From JBBSUX01 sp038234045 (GTDB taxonomy: Bacteria; Pseudomonadota; Gammaproteobacteria; Burkholderiales; Burkholderiaceae_C): DNA of 31,954 bases. Every line of letters starts with the position of its first letter. The stretch's first letter is position 1. The notes under the pieces were generated by a model. That model worked only from the letters and a program-made list of their open reading frames with translations, was not told the origin of the DNA and did no database searches. Made by a program: the position numbers and the translations under genes. The DNA is taken from contig JBBSUX010000004.1 of NCBI GenBank assembly GCA_038234045.1, positions 1 through 31,954 of the forward strand. The letters run 5' to 3'. This document shows positions 1-7,149 of the stretch, in pieces.

Positions 1-2625
1 TCAGGCCAGTTGCTGACAGAGGATTACCACGCGTTCAACAAGCTGGCGCGCGGGCTCGTCGGCACCACCAATATCGACACCAATTCGCGCCTGTGCATGA
101 GCAGCGCAGTTTCGGGCTACAAGGAAACGCTGGGCGCCGACGCACCACCCGCCTGCTACGACGACATCGCGCATGCCGACTGCCTCTTCATCGCGGGTAG
201 CAACACGGCGTGGGCGCATCCCATTCTGTTTCGCCGGATCGAGGATGCGCGCGCCGCCAACCCGGCGCTGAAGATGATCGTGGTCGACCCGCGCCGCACC
301 GAAACTGCGGCGGTGGGCGACCTGCATCTGCAGATCCAGCCCGGCACCGATGTGATGCTGTTCCACGGAATGCTGCACACCATGCTGTGGGAAGGCTGGA
401 CCGATGCGCGCTACATCGCCGCGCACACGACGAGTTTCGACGCGCTGAAATCACTGGTGCGCGACTGCACACCCGACAAGGTAGCGCGCATCTGCGGCAT
501 CGCGCAAGACGATCTGATGGCAGCCGCGCGGATCTTCGCCACCTCGCGCGCCACGCTGAGCCTGTATTGCCAGGGCCTGAACCAATCGACCAGCGGCACC
601 GCCAACAATGCAACGCTCATCGGCCTGCACCTGGCCACCGGGCAGATCGGCCGCACCGGCGCCGGCCCGCTTTCGCTCACCGGCCAACCCAATGCGATGG
701 GCGGTCGCGAAGTGGGCGGCATGGCGACATTGCTGCCCGGTCACCGCGACCTGGCCAATGATGATCACCGCGCCGAAGTGGCCGCGCTGTGGGGCGTACC
801 GGCGATCCCATCCGCGCCCGGGCTCACGGCTGTGGAGATGTTCGAGGCTGCCGCCGATGGCCAGATTCGCGCGCTGTGGATTGCCTGCACCAACCCGGCG
901 CAGTCGATGCCCGACCAGGCCACGGTGCGCCGTGCGCTGCAGCGTTGCGAGTTCGTCGTGGTGCAGGAAGCGTTCGCCACCACGGCCACTTGCGCCTTTG
1001 CCGATCTGCTGCTGCCTGCGACGAGCTGGGGCGAGAAGACCGGCACCGTCACCAACAGCGAGCGGCGCATCAGCCGCGTGCGCGCCGCGGTGCCCGGCCC
1101 GGGCGAAGCGCGCCACGACTGGGCGATCGCGACGGCTTTTACAGAAGCGCTCGGAGCGCGACTGCACACTGCCGCTGCGACGAAACCAGTCCCGGCGCGC
1201 GACGGGACTGGCCCGGTGTGCGGACAGGACGACCACCGCAGCGCGAATCTCGTGTGGCCGTCGCTTTTCCACTTGCCCGTTCCGGTGCCGATCGATACGG
1301 CCATGTCCTTCGCCGATGCCGACACCGCCGCCGAAGCACTCTGGCTGCAGCACCGTGCATGCACCACCGGGCGCGATCTGGATGTCACCGGACTCAGCTG
1401 GTCACGCCTCGATGCCGATGGCCCGCAGCAATGGCCGTTTCCCGCCGACGCGAAAAGCGGCACGGCACGGCTTTACGAAGATGGCCGCTTCCCCACTGCC
1501 GATGGCCGCGCGCGCTTTGCCGCCACACCCTGGAAACCGGTGGCTGAGGAGCGCGATGCGCGCTATCCGTTCGCGCTCAACACCGGGCGCCTGCGCGATC
1601 AATGGCACGGCATGAGCCGCACCGGCACGCTGGGCCGGCTGTTCGGTCATGTGCCCGAGCCGGCAGTGGAACTGCACGCACAGGACATGGCGCGGCTGGG
1701 CATTGCCGCAGGTGATCTGGTGCACCTGACCTCGCGACGTGGTTCCATCATCGTCGCCGCCCAGCCGTCGAACGAACTGGCGCCGATGCAGGCTTTTTTG
1801 CCGATGCACTGGGGCGGCGAGGTGCTGGGTGGAAGTTCTTCGGTGGGCGCACCGCTGGCGGGCGTGAATGCGCTGACGCAGCCCGCGTTCTGCCCGACCG
1901 CCAAACAGCCGGAGTTGAAGCACTGCGCGGTCAAGGTGCTGAAGGCCGCCCTGCCGTGGTCGCTGCTGGCGATGGCGTGGCTACCTTCCGGCGCTGTGCT
2001 GGCGGTACAGACCGCTATGCGCGACCACATGAGCGCGTTTCCCTTCGCCAGCTGCGTGCCGTTCTCCAACCGGCTGGCGCTGGGCGACGAGGCCAGCACC
2101 GAACGCACCGGCCTTGTGCTGCGCGCCGCTGCGCACGAGGCAGCGCCTGACGCACTGCTCGAGCAGATCGAATCGCTGCTGCAGTTGCACGGTGCCGACA
2201 CCCTGCGCTATGCGGATCAACGCCATGGTCAGCGGCGCAGCGTGCGGCTGGTGCATGCTGTGACATCGGGCAATACGGCGACGCTCATCGAAGGATTTCT
2301 TCTCGCCGGCGATACACGGTCCGGCGCTTGGATCAGCACTCTGCTGCAGGACGAGTTGCCTGCGCAAACTTATGGCCGCCGCTTTCTGGTGGGCAGTGCA
2401 CAGCCCCCCGGCGCACTGGCGCCGCGTGCGCGCCAGATCTGCAATTGCCTGAATGTGTCCGAGCCCGAGATCACCGGGTTTCTGGCTGCTTGCAACGAGA
2501 GCGGGGAGGAAGCGCGTTTCGCCGCTTTGCGCGATGGCTTGCGCTGCGGCACCAGCTGCGGGTCGTGCATCCCGCAGCTGCGTCAGCTGGTACGGACACA
2601 CAGCACGGCCGGCGCGCTTCCTTGA
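1..2625 (+). CDS. nasA: Assimilatory nitrate reductase catalytic subunit NasA (5' truncated by window edge)
   Basis: Cytoplasmic molybdopterin enzyme that reduces nitrate to nitrite for nitrogen assimilation. The frame is open from base 1 (SGQLLTEDYHAF...), so the N-terminus, which should hold a 4Fe-4S site, lies outside the window. The segment NSRLCMSSAV carries the Cys expected to bind molybdenum in NapA/NasA enzymes. Molybdopterin-oxidoreductase segments follow (GSNTAWAHP, VVDPRRTETA, LTGQPNAMGGREVGG, NSERRISRVR), then a molydopterin dinucleotide-binding region (LNTGRLRDQWHGMSRTG). The last roughly 65 residues form a BFD-like 2Fe-2S domain with the pattern CNC...CGTSCGSC, usual for NasA. 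Start codons inside the window, such as TTG at 10, are not the true start. ybiB and cobA follow on the same strand. I am very confident of the family. Confidence 0.95.
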   Translation, partial: SGQLLTEDYHAFNKLARGLVGTTNIDTNSRLCMSSAVSGYKETLGADAPPACYDDIAHADCLFIAGSNTAWAHPILFRRIEDARAANPALKMIVVDPRRTETAAVGDLHLQIQPGTDVMLFHGMLHTMLWEGWTDARYIAAHTTSFDALKSLVRDCTPDKVARICGIAQDDLMAAARIFATSRATLSLYCQGLNQSTSGTANNATLIGLHLATGQIGRTGAGPLSLTGQPNAMGGREVGGMATLLPGHRDLANDDHRAEVAALWGVPAIPSAPGLTAVEMFEAAADGQIRALWIACTNPAQSMPDQATVRRALQRCEFVVVQEAFATTATCAFADLLLPATSWGEKTGTVTNSERRISRVRAAVPGPGEARHDWAIATAFTEALGARLHTAAATKPVPARDGTGPVCGQDDHRSANLVWPSLFHLPVPVPIDTAMSFADADTAAEALWLQHRACTTGRDLDVTGLSWSRLDADGPQQWPFPADAKSGTARLYEDGRFPTADGRARFAATPWKPVAEERDARYPFALNTGRLRDQWHGMSRTGTLGRLFGHVPEPAVELHAQDMARLGIAAGDLVHLTSRRGSIIVAAQPSNELAPMQAFLPMHWGGEVLGGSSSVGAPLAGVNALTQPAFCPTAKQPELKHCAVKVLKAALPWSLLAMAWLPSGAVLAVQTAMRDHMSAFPFASCVPFSNRLALGDEASTERTGLVLRAAAHEAAPDALLEQIESLLQLHGADTLRYADQRHGQRRSVRLVHAVTSGNTATLIEGFLLAGDTRSGAWISTLLQDELPAQTYGRRFLVGSAQPPGALAPRARQICNCLNVSEPEITGFLAACNESGEEARFAALRDGLRCGTSCGSCIPQLRQLVRTHSTAGALP

Positions 2626-2645
2626 CGCGCGGGTGATGGGCGGCC

Positions 2646-2673
2646 GTGCCGCGTAGCGCGCGCGGCGCGGCAC
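2646..2673 (+). other. GC-rich hairpin just after nasA
   Basis: Perfect inverted repeat GTGCCGCG (2646-2653) and CGCGGCAC (2666-2673) with a 12-nt loop, 20 bp after the nasA stop. No T-run follows, so it is not a typical intrinsic terminator. It could stabilise the nasA 3' end or act as a pause site between nasA and ybiB. Confidence 0.4.
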
Positions 2674-2702
2674 TTATCGATATAGCTGGACGTCATCAGC
2701 CA

Positions 2703-2720
2703 TGCGGGACAATTCCCGCA
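2703..2720 (+). other. Second hairpin in the nasA-ybiB gap
   Basis: Perfect 7-bp stem TGCGGGA/TCCCGCA with a 4-nt loop (CAAT), about 85 bp before the ybiB start. No T-tract follows. With the hairpin at 2646 it makes the 179-bp gap between nasA and ybiB a structured region. Its function is unknown. Confidence 0.35.
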
Positions 2721-2804
2721 GAACGCTGCAGGCGCGCCCGAAAGCGCAGCTGCTTCCGCCCATTTCTGCGTCCCCGCCATTTCCCACGATTGCATGATTC
2801 CACG

Positions 2805-3749
2805 ATGAGCATCAGCCATTACCTGAAAGAGATCGGCCGGGGTGCGCGCGGTTCCAAGCCGCTGGACCGCGTCGCTGCAGCTGATCTCTTCGGCCAGGTG
2901 CTGGATGGTTCGGTGACGGATCTGGAAGTAGGCGCCTTTTGCCTCGCCATGCGCATCAAGGGCGAAACGCCGGAAGAGATGGCGGGCTTCCTGGATGCCA
3001 CGCAGGCGCGCACGACTCTGGTGCCGCATGCGGCGAACGCACCCGCGACTGTCGTGATCCCCAGCTACAACGGCGCGCGCCGCCTACCGGTGCTGACGCC
3101 CCTGCTGGCGCTGCTGGTAGCGCGCGAAGGCCTGCCAGTACTGGTGCATGGCACCGCCACGGAAAATGGCCGAATTCATGCATCAAAAGTGCTTGAGGCG
3201 CTTGATATTCAAGCGCAATCAGCAATTGGTTTGATAGCAACCGGGACAGTGGCTTTCGCGCCGACAGCGCTGCTCTGCCCTGGCCTGAAGCGCCTGCTCG
3301 ACGTGCGCCAGGTCATCGGCCTGCGCAACCCGGCGCACAGCGTCGCCAAGCTGATGAACCCGTGCGCCGGCCCGGCAGTGATCGTCGCCAGCTACACCCA
3401 TGCGGCGTATGCCGAATCGATGGCGGCAGCCTTCGCGTTGACCGGTGCCACCGCCCTGCTCTCCCGCGGCATGGAAGGCGAAGTGGTCGCCGACCCGCGC
3501 CGCACCGCCGAGATGACCGGTTTCGTGCGCGGTGCGCCGCAGCAGCTGCAGGCGCAGGCGCCCGGCACGGCAGCGGATGTACCAGGCCTGCCCGAAAGCA
3601 TAGACGCCGACACCACAGCGCGCTACACCCGCGATGTGCTGCAGGGCCGCTTGCCGGTACCCGGGCCCCTCGCGCGGCAGGTGGAATACATCTTGCGTCT
3701 TGCCCGCATCGCAGCTGAAGCTGCAACAGCGGAGACACCCACAACATGA
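2805..3749 (+). CDS. ybiB: DNA-binding protein YbiB (TrpD2-like)
   Basis: 314-residue member of the anthranilate-phosphoribosyltransferase fold that, in the YbiB/TrpD2 branch, binds nucleic acid instead of making tryptophan precursors. The ATG at 2805 is chosen because MSISHYLKEIGRG begins the conserved helical domain; the same frame is open upstream to 2646 but reads as low-quality sequence. Family segments visible include GSVTDLEVGAFCLAMRIKGET, PSYNGARRLPVLTPLLALLVAREG, LLCPGLKRLLDVRQVIGLRNPAHSVAKLMNP and LSRGMEGEVVADPRR. The stop overlaps the cobA start (ATGA at 3746), showing translational coupling. The codons for roughly VLEALDIQAQSAI coincide with a copy of the dispersed 47-bp repeat (3181-3227). 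The role in nitrate assimilation is not known. Confidence 0.88.
   Translation: MSISHYLKEIGRGARGSKPLDRVAAADLFGQVLDGSVTDLEVGAFCLAMRIKGETPEEMAGFLDATQARTTLVPHAANAPATVVIPSYNGARRLPVLTPLLALLVAREGLPVLVHGTATENGRIHASKVLEALDIQAQSAIGLIATGTVAFAPTALLCPGLKRLLDVRQVIGLRNPAHSVAKLMNPCAGPAVIVASYTHAAYAESMAAAFALTGATALLSRGMEGEVVADPRRTAEMTGFVRGAPQQLQAQAPGTAADVPGLPESIDADTTARYTRDVLQGRLPVPGPLARQVEYILRLARIAAEAATAETPTT
3181..3227 (-). repeat. Dispersed 47-bp repeat, copy A (inside ybiB)
   Basis: Aligns without gaps, in reverse orientation, to the other four copies (5043, 12278, 19930, 25608). It contains a perfect inverted repeat GCGCTTGA-tat-TCAAGCGC at 3198-3216. It lies in frame in a variable part of ybiB and introduces no stop codon. 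Confidence 0.6.
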
Positions 3750-4582
3750 CAACACACCACGGCCAGCCACTTTCCACGGGCATCTGCATCCTGGTAGGCG
3801 CCGGCCCGGGCGATCCCGACCTTCTCACCGTCAAGGCAGTCAAAGCCATCCAGTCGGCCACGGTATTGCTGGTGGACGATCTGGTGGGAGACGCCATCGT
3901 CGCGTTGGCACAGCCCACAGCGCGCGTCATCTATGTGGGCAAGCGCGGCGGCTGCAAAAGTACACCGCAGGCCTTCATTGAAAAGCTGATGCTGATGGCC
4001 GCACGCGATGGCGAACGCGTGGTACGCCTGAAGGGCGGCGACCCGTTCATCTTCGGCCGCGGCGGCGAAGAGGCAGAGCACCTGCGTGCGGCCGGCGTGC
4101 AGGTGGAAGTGATCAGCGGCATCACCTCGGGCTTGGCGGCGGCCACCTCGCTCGGCGTGCCGCTGACGCACCGCGACCACGCGCATGGCGTGATCTTCGT
4201 CACCGGCCACGCCAAGCCTGGCGATAGCGGTACCGACTGGCGTGCGCTCGCCGCCACCGCGCATTCGGCCAAGCTGACGCTGGTGATCTACATGGGCGTG
4301 GCGAGCGCGAGGCACATTCAGGAAGAGCTGCTGACCGGCTTGCCGGCCGATTTGCCGGCCGCCGTGATCCAGCACGCGACGCTGCCGACGCAACGCCAGG
4401 TGTTCACCACGCTTGGCGCCCTGCAAGCCACCATCGAGCAGTGCGGCCTGGGCAGCCCGGCGATCATCATCGTGGGCAAAGTGCTTCAGGGTGCGGCGGC
4501 AGCAGCGCTCGACGCTGGCGGCGGTGAATCGATGGCAGCCAGCATGCCGGTACCAGCTCCACAGCGAGGCCGACGGGCCTGA
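3746..4582 (+). CDS. cobA: Uroporphyrinogen-III C-methyltransferase (SUMT)
   Basis: Transfers two methyl groups from S-adenosylmethionine to uroporphyrinogen III to give precorrin-2, the first step to siroheme and cobalamin. The 278 residues show the signatures GAGPGDPDLLTVKA at the N-terminus, RLKGGDPFIFGRGGEE, SGITSGLAAATSLGVPLTHR and the C-terminal SPAIIIVGKV. The length fits a stand-alone SUMT with no CysG oxidase/chelatase part. The last 30 residues are Ala-, Pro- and Arg-rich and probably disordered. The ATGA overlap with ybiB implies one transcript, and the position after nasA suggests it supplies siroheme for assimilatory nitrite reductase. Confidence is high; the symbol could also be sumT or a nas/nir-locus name. 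Confidence 0.93.
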   Translation: MTTHHGQPLSTGICILVGAGPGDPDLLTVKAVKAIQSATVLLVDDLVGDAIVALAQPTARVIYVGKRGGCKSTPQAFIEKLMLMAARDGERVVRLKGGDPFIFGRGGEEAEHLRAAGVQVEVISGITSGLAAATSLGVPLTHRDHAHGVIFVTGHAKPGDSGTDWRALAATAHSAKLTLVIYMGVASARHIQEELLTGLPADLPAAVIQHATLPTQRQVFTTLGALQATIEQCGLGSPAIIIVGKVLQGAAAAALDAGGGESMAASMPVPAPQRGRRA

Positions 4583-4594
4583 GGCGTTAGGCTC

Positions 4595-4616
4595 GGGGTT
4601 TTTTCCAAAAAGCCCC
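4595..4616 (+). other. Hairpin abutting the TTG start of the flavoprotein gene
   Basis: GGGGTTTTTT followed after two bases by AAAAAGCCCC forms a stem with one G-T wobble; the innermost bases probably stay open as a loop. It lies 12 bp after the cobA stop and directly touches the TTG at 4617. It could end the cobA transcript on either strand or occlude initiation of the next gene. Confidence 0.45.
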
Positions 4617-5939
4617 TTGCAACACTTCGACGCGATCATCATCGGCGCCGGCGCGGCTGGTCTTTTCTGCGCCGGTGTGGCGGCGCAACGCGGCGTGCGG
4701 CTGCTGCTGGTCGACCACAGCGCCAAGCTCGCCGAAAAAATCCGCATCTCTGGCGGCGGGCGCTGCAACTTCACCAACCGCGAGCTCGACGCTGCCGCAC
4801 CGCAGCGCCACTTCATCAGCCAGAACCCGCAGTTCTGCCGATCGGCGCTCGCGCGCTACACGCCGGCCGACTTCACCCAACTGGTGCAGCGCCACGGCAT
4901 CGCCTTTCACGAGAAGCACAAGGGCCAGCTGTTCTGCGACCGTTCGGCCGAAGACATCATCGACATGCTGGTGGCCGAATGCGCGGGCGGCGCCAGTGGT
5001 GGCAGCGTGGTGCGCTGGCAGCCATGCAGCGTCAAATCAGTGGTGTTTTCGGCCTCCAGCGCATATTCCACTGGCGCTATCAGCTATCATATTGATACCG
5101 ATTACGGCGGTGCTTCGGCACCGCAGCTGGTGATCGCCACCGGCGGTCTTTCGATTCCCAAGATCGGCGCGACGGATTTTGGCTACCGGCTGGCTTCGCA
5201 GTTCAGTTTGAAGCGCGTCGCCGAGCGGCCGGGCCTGGTGCCGCTCACTTTTGACGGCGATGCCTGGGCACCGTACGCAAGCTTGGCCGGGCTGGCGCTG
5301 CCGGTGACGGTCGGGGTCGAAGCTGCTGCTGATGCCGCAGCGGTCGAGGCAGAAGCAGGAACCATCGAAAAGAAAAAGAAGAGCCGCAAGCCTCTGCCGG
5401 CCACCAGCTTTCACGAAGACCTGCTGTTCACGCACCGCGGACTCTCGGGCCCGGCCATCCTGCAAATCTCCAGCTACTGGAATGAAGGCGCCCGGCTGAA
5501 CATCAACTTCGCGCCCGGCACCGACATGCCAGAAGCCTTGCAGCGCATCAAGATCAGTTCGCGTCGCAAGCTGGCCAACGAGCTTGCGACGCTGGTGCCA
5601 ACGCGATTGGCCGACGCGTGGACCGCTGACGATCCGCTACTGCAGCGCACTCCGGCCGACATCCCCGACCGCGCGCTGGACAGCCTGGCGCAGCGCATTG
5701 CCGCGTGGCGCGTGGTGCCTTCGGGCAGCGAGGGTTACCGCAAGGCCGAGGTGACGATCGGCGGCATCGATACGGCAGAGCTTTCGCAACAAACGATGGA
5801 AGCCAAACGCCAACCCGGCCTTTTCTGCATCGGCGAAGTGGTCGACGTAACTGGCTGGCTCGGCGGCTACAACTTTCAATGGGCCTGGGCCAGCGGCCAT
5901 GCCTGCGGGCAGGCGCTGCAACGGTTCGATCCCGCCTGA
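4617..5939 (+). CDS. HI0933/BaiN-like NAD(P)/FAD-dependent flavoprotein, TTG start
   Basis: About 440-residue flavoprotein of the YhiN/HI0933/BaiN group, also annotated as 'aminoacetone oxidase family'; the physiological substrate is uncertain. The N-terminus HFDAIIIGAGAAGLFCAG is the dinucleotide-binding Rossmann motif. KIRISGGGRCNFTN is the family signature; LVIATGGLSIPKIGATDFGY, FTHRGLSGPAILQ and the C-terminal CIGEVVDVTGWLGGYNFQWAWASG complete the fold. TTG at 4617 is the only plausible start: the frame stays open back to 4413, but that part overlaps cobA and reads as shadow. There is no clear Shine-Dalgarno sequence and a hairpin touches the start. A copy of the dispersed repeat lies at 5043-5089, and an Ala/Glu/Lys-rich insert (about residues 235-265) is unusual. 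Confidence 0.85.
   Translation: MQHFDAIIIGAGAAGLFCAGVAAQRGVRLLLVDHSAKLAEKIRISGGGRCNFTNRELDAAAPQRHFISQNPQFCRSALARYTPADFTQLVQRHGIAFHEKHKGQLFCDRSAEDIIDMLVAECAGGASGGSVVRWQPCSVKSVVFSASSAYSTGAISYHIDTDYGGASAPQLVIATGGLSIPKIGATDFGYRLASQFSLKRVAERPGLVPLTFDGDAWAPYASLAGLALPVTVGVEAAADAAAVEAEAGTIEKKKKSRKPLPATSFHEDLLFTHRGLSGPAILQISSYWNEGARLNINFAPGTDMPEALQRIKISSRRKLANELATLVPTRLADAWTADDPLLQRTPADIPDRALDSLAQRIAAWRVVPSGSEGYRKAEVTIGGIDTAELSQQTMEAKRQPGLFCIGEVVDVTGWLGGYNFQWAWASGHACGQALQRFDPA
5043..5089 (-). repeat. Dispersed 47-bp repeat, copy B (inside flavoprotein gene)
   Basis: In reverse orientation it begins TGATAGCTGATAGCGC and continues to GCGCTGGAGGCC, colinear with the copy at 12278-12324. It is translated in frame as part of the segment around SASSAYSTGAISYHID, which looks unlike the surrounding conserved protein. 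Confidence 0.65.
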
Positions 5940-5978
5940 CGCTCGCCGCGTACCACGTGCCAAAACAAAACACCGTTC

Positions 5979-6006
5979 TTGCATCGACTAGCCGCAAAGC
6001 TATAAT
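5979..6006 (+). promoter_or_regulatory. Sigma-70 promoter for rpsU
   Basis: TTGCAT (5979-5984) and a consensus TATAAT (6001-6006) with a 16-bp spacer. This is the best promoter in the window. Transcription would start near 6013, giving a leader of about 125 nt before rpsU. Confidence 0.8.
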
Positions 6007-6026
6007 GCTCGGCTTTGCTGGCAAAC

Positions 6027-6057
6027 CCCCGGCGGCCTGATCACCTTACAGCCGGGG
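6027..6057 (+). promoter_or_regulatory. Stem-loop in the rpsU leader
   Basis: Perfect 7-bp stem CCCCGGC/GCCGGGG with a 17-nt loop inside the predicted 5' UTR of rpsU. It may be a target for autogenous control or simply an mRNA-stabilising structure. No known riboswitch is recognised. Confidence 0.45.
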
Positions 6058-6137
6058 AACACACGCGATACCACTGCCGGAGGCCCGATCTTCCACCGTC
6101 AGCACGGTCCGCATATTTTTCGAAACACCATTAGCTA

Positions 6138-6350
6138 ATGACGACCATCCGTGTAAAAGAGAACGAGCCCTTCGACGTAGCACTGCGCCGCTTCAAGCGC
6201 ACCATCGAAAAGCTCGGTTTGCTGACCGACCTGCGTGCTCGCGAGTTTTATGAGAAGCCCACTTCCGAGCGCAAGCGCAAGAAGGCTGCGGCCGTCAAGC
6301 GCAACTACAAGCGCATCCGCAGCATGCAGCTGCCGAAAAAGATGTACTGA
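6138..6350 (+). CDS. rpsU: 30S ribosomal protein S21
   Basis: Small basic protein of 70 residues, the normal length, that joins the 30S platform near the anti-Shine-Dalgarno end of 16S rRNA and helps initiation. It starts MTTIRVKENEPFDVALRRFKR and has the very basic tail SERKRKKAAAVKRNYKR. The Shine-Dalgarno match before the ATG is weak, as is common for this gene. A strong promoter, a hairpin leader and an intrinsic terminator enclose it, so it is probably mostly monocistronic with some read-through into the next gene. Confidence 0.97.
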   Translation: MTTIRVKENEPFDVALRRFKRTIEKLGLLTDLRAREFYEKPTSERKRKKAAAVKRNYKRIRSMQLPKKMY

Positions 6351-6407
6351 TTGATCGCTGGCCACTGTCGACTCGTTCGATAGCTGCCGACACCCCATGA
6401 CAAAAGA

Positions 6408-6439
6408 AACCCGCGCCCGGGACGCCAGGCGCGGGTTTT
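6408..6439 (+). terminator. Intrinsic terminator after rpsU
   Basis: Perfect 10-bp stem AACCCGCGCC (6408-6417) and GGCGCGGGTT (6428-6437) with a 10-nt loop, followed by TTGCGTTT. It lies 57 bp after the rpsU stop. Confidence 0.85.
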
Positions 6440-6451
6440 GCGTTTCCGGCA

Positions 6452-6474
6452 CGTCAGAAAGCCATTTTCTGACG
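6452..6474 (+). other. Perfect hairpin ahead of the YqeY-domain gene
   Basis: CGTCAGAAA and TTTCTGACG are perfect 9-bp arms around GCCAT, placed between the rpsU terminator and the ribosome binding site (AGGAG near 6488) of the next gene. It may be a 5' UTR structure or a protein-binding site. There is no T-tract, so it is not a second terminator. Confidence 0.5.
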
Positions 6475-6501
6475 ACGTCTTAAAGCACAGGAGAAATCAC
6501 A

Positions 6502-6972
6502 ATGGCATCCGCACTCAAAGACAAAATCACCGAGGACATGAAGACCGCCATGCGCGCCAAGGACAGCGCCCGCCTCGGCACCATCCGCCTGCTGCTCGCT
6601 GCATGCAAACAAAAGGAAGTGGATGAGCGGGTTGAGCTTGACGACCCGGCGGTGGTGGCCATCGTCGACAAGCTGATGAAGCAGCGCAAGGATTCGGTTG
6701 CCGCTTTTACCCAAGCCGGCCGTACCGATCTGGCCGACCAGGAAGCCGCTGAAATCGTGGTGCTGCAGGCGTATTTGCCGGAACGCATGGGCTCGGACGA
6801 TGTCATCCGCCATGTGCGCGCTGTCGTGCAGGATGTGACGGAAGAAATCGGCCACGCACCGGGTCCAGCCGACATGGGCAAGGTCATGGCAGCTGCCAAG
6901 GCCCGGCTTGCCGGCAAGGCCGAGATGGCAACCGTTTCAGCAGTCGTGAAGGCGGCGCTGAACCCGGGTTGA
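6502..6972 (+). CDS. GatB/YqeY domain-containing protein
   Basis: 156-residue protein made almost entirely of the GatB/YqeY helical domain, which is related to the tRNA-binding tail of the Asp/Glu-tRNA amidotransferase B subunit. Recognisable parts are MASALKDKITEDMKTAMRAKD at the start, TIRLLLAACKQKEVDERVELDD, RKDSVAAFTQAGRTDLADQE, YLPERM and the end segment MGKVMAAAKARLAGKAEMATVSAVVK. The length matches the stand-alone family. An AGGAG ribosome binding site precedes the ATG. The rpsU-yqeY pairing is common in proteobacteria, where dnaG and rpoD often follow; here they do not. The cellular role is unknown. Confidence 0.92.
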   Translation: MASALKDKITEDMKTAMRAKDSARLGTIRLLLAACKQKEVDERVELDDPAVVAIVDKLMKQRKDSVAAFTQAGRTDLADQEAAEIVVLQAYLPERMGSDDVIRHVRAVVQDVTEEIGHAPGPADMGKVMAAAKARLAGKAEMATVSAVVKAALNPG

Positions 6973-6994
6973 AGCGGACTGGTTAGCCGAGCGC

Positions 6995-7016
6995 CCGGAA
7001 GAAAGAGTTGTTCCGG
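6995..7016 (+). other. Weak stem-loop after the YqeY-domain gene
   Basis: CCGGAA and TTCCGG form a 6-bp stem with a 10-nt loop, 22 bp after the stop codon. No T-run follows. It may be a weak or Rho-assisted transcript end. Confidence 0.3.
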
Positions 7017-7149
7017 TTACCAGAAATTGCACATAGCATCCCCGCTTTGCACGGGATTGACTGTTTAGGGTTAACTTTTGGGTAACCGCAAACGTTGAAC
7101 AGGTGCGTCGACCCTGTGCCACGCTTGCACCGAACGAGGATTGCTCCCA

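Noticed and set aside
451..1353. 300-codon minus-strand frame opposite nasA
   Set aside because: Composition and lack of any motif mark it as a shadow of nasA.
3623..4816. Long 397-codon minus-strand open frame opposite ybiB, cobA and the flavoprotein gene
   Set aside because: It lies opposite three well-supported genes, has His/Arg/Ala-rich composition typical of antisense frames in GC-rich DNA, and shows no domain.
6379..6387. GATAGCTGC after rpsU as a possible sixth copy of the dispersed repeat
   Set aside because: Only the AGCT part matches; the GCGC halves are missing.
7054..7085. TTGACT followed by GGTTAAC/GGTAACC symmetry, considered as promoter and operator of the FecR-like gene
   Set aside because: No acceptable -10 lies at the right spacing and the dyad is short; too weak to list as a feature.
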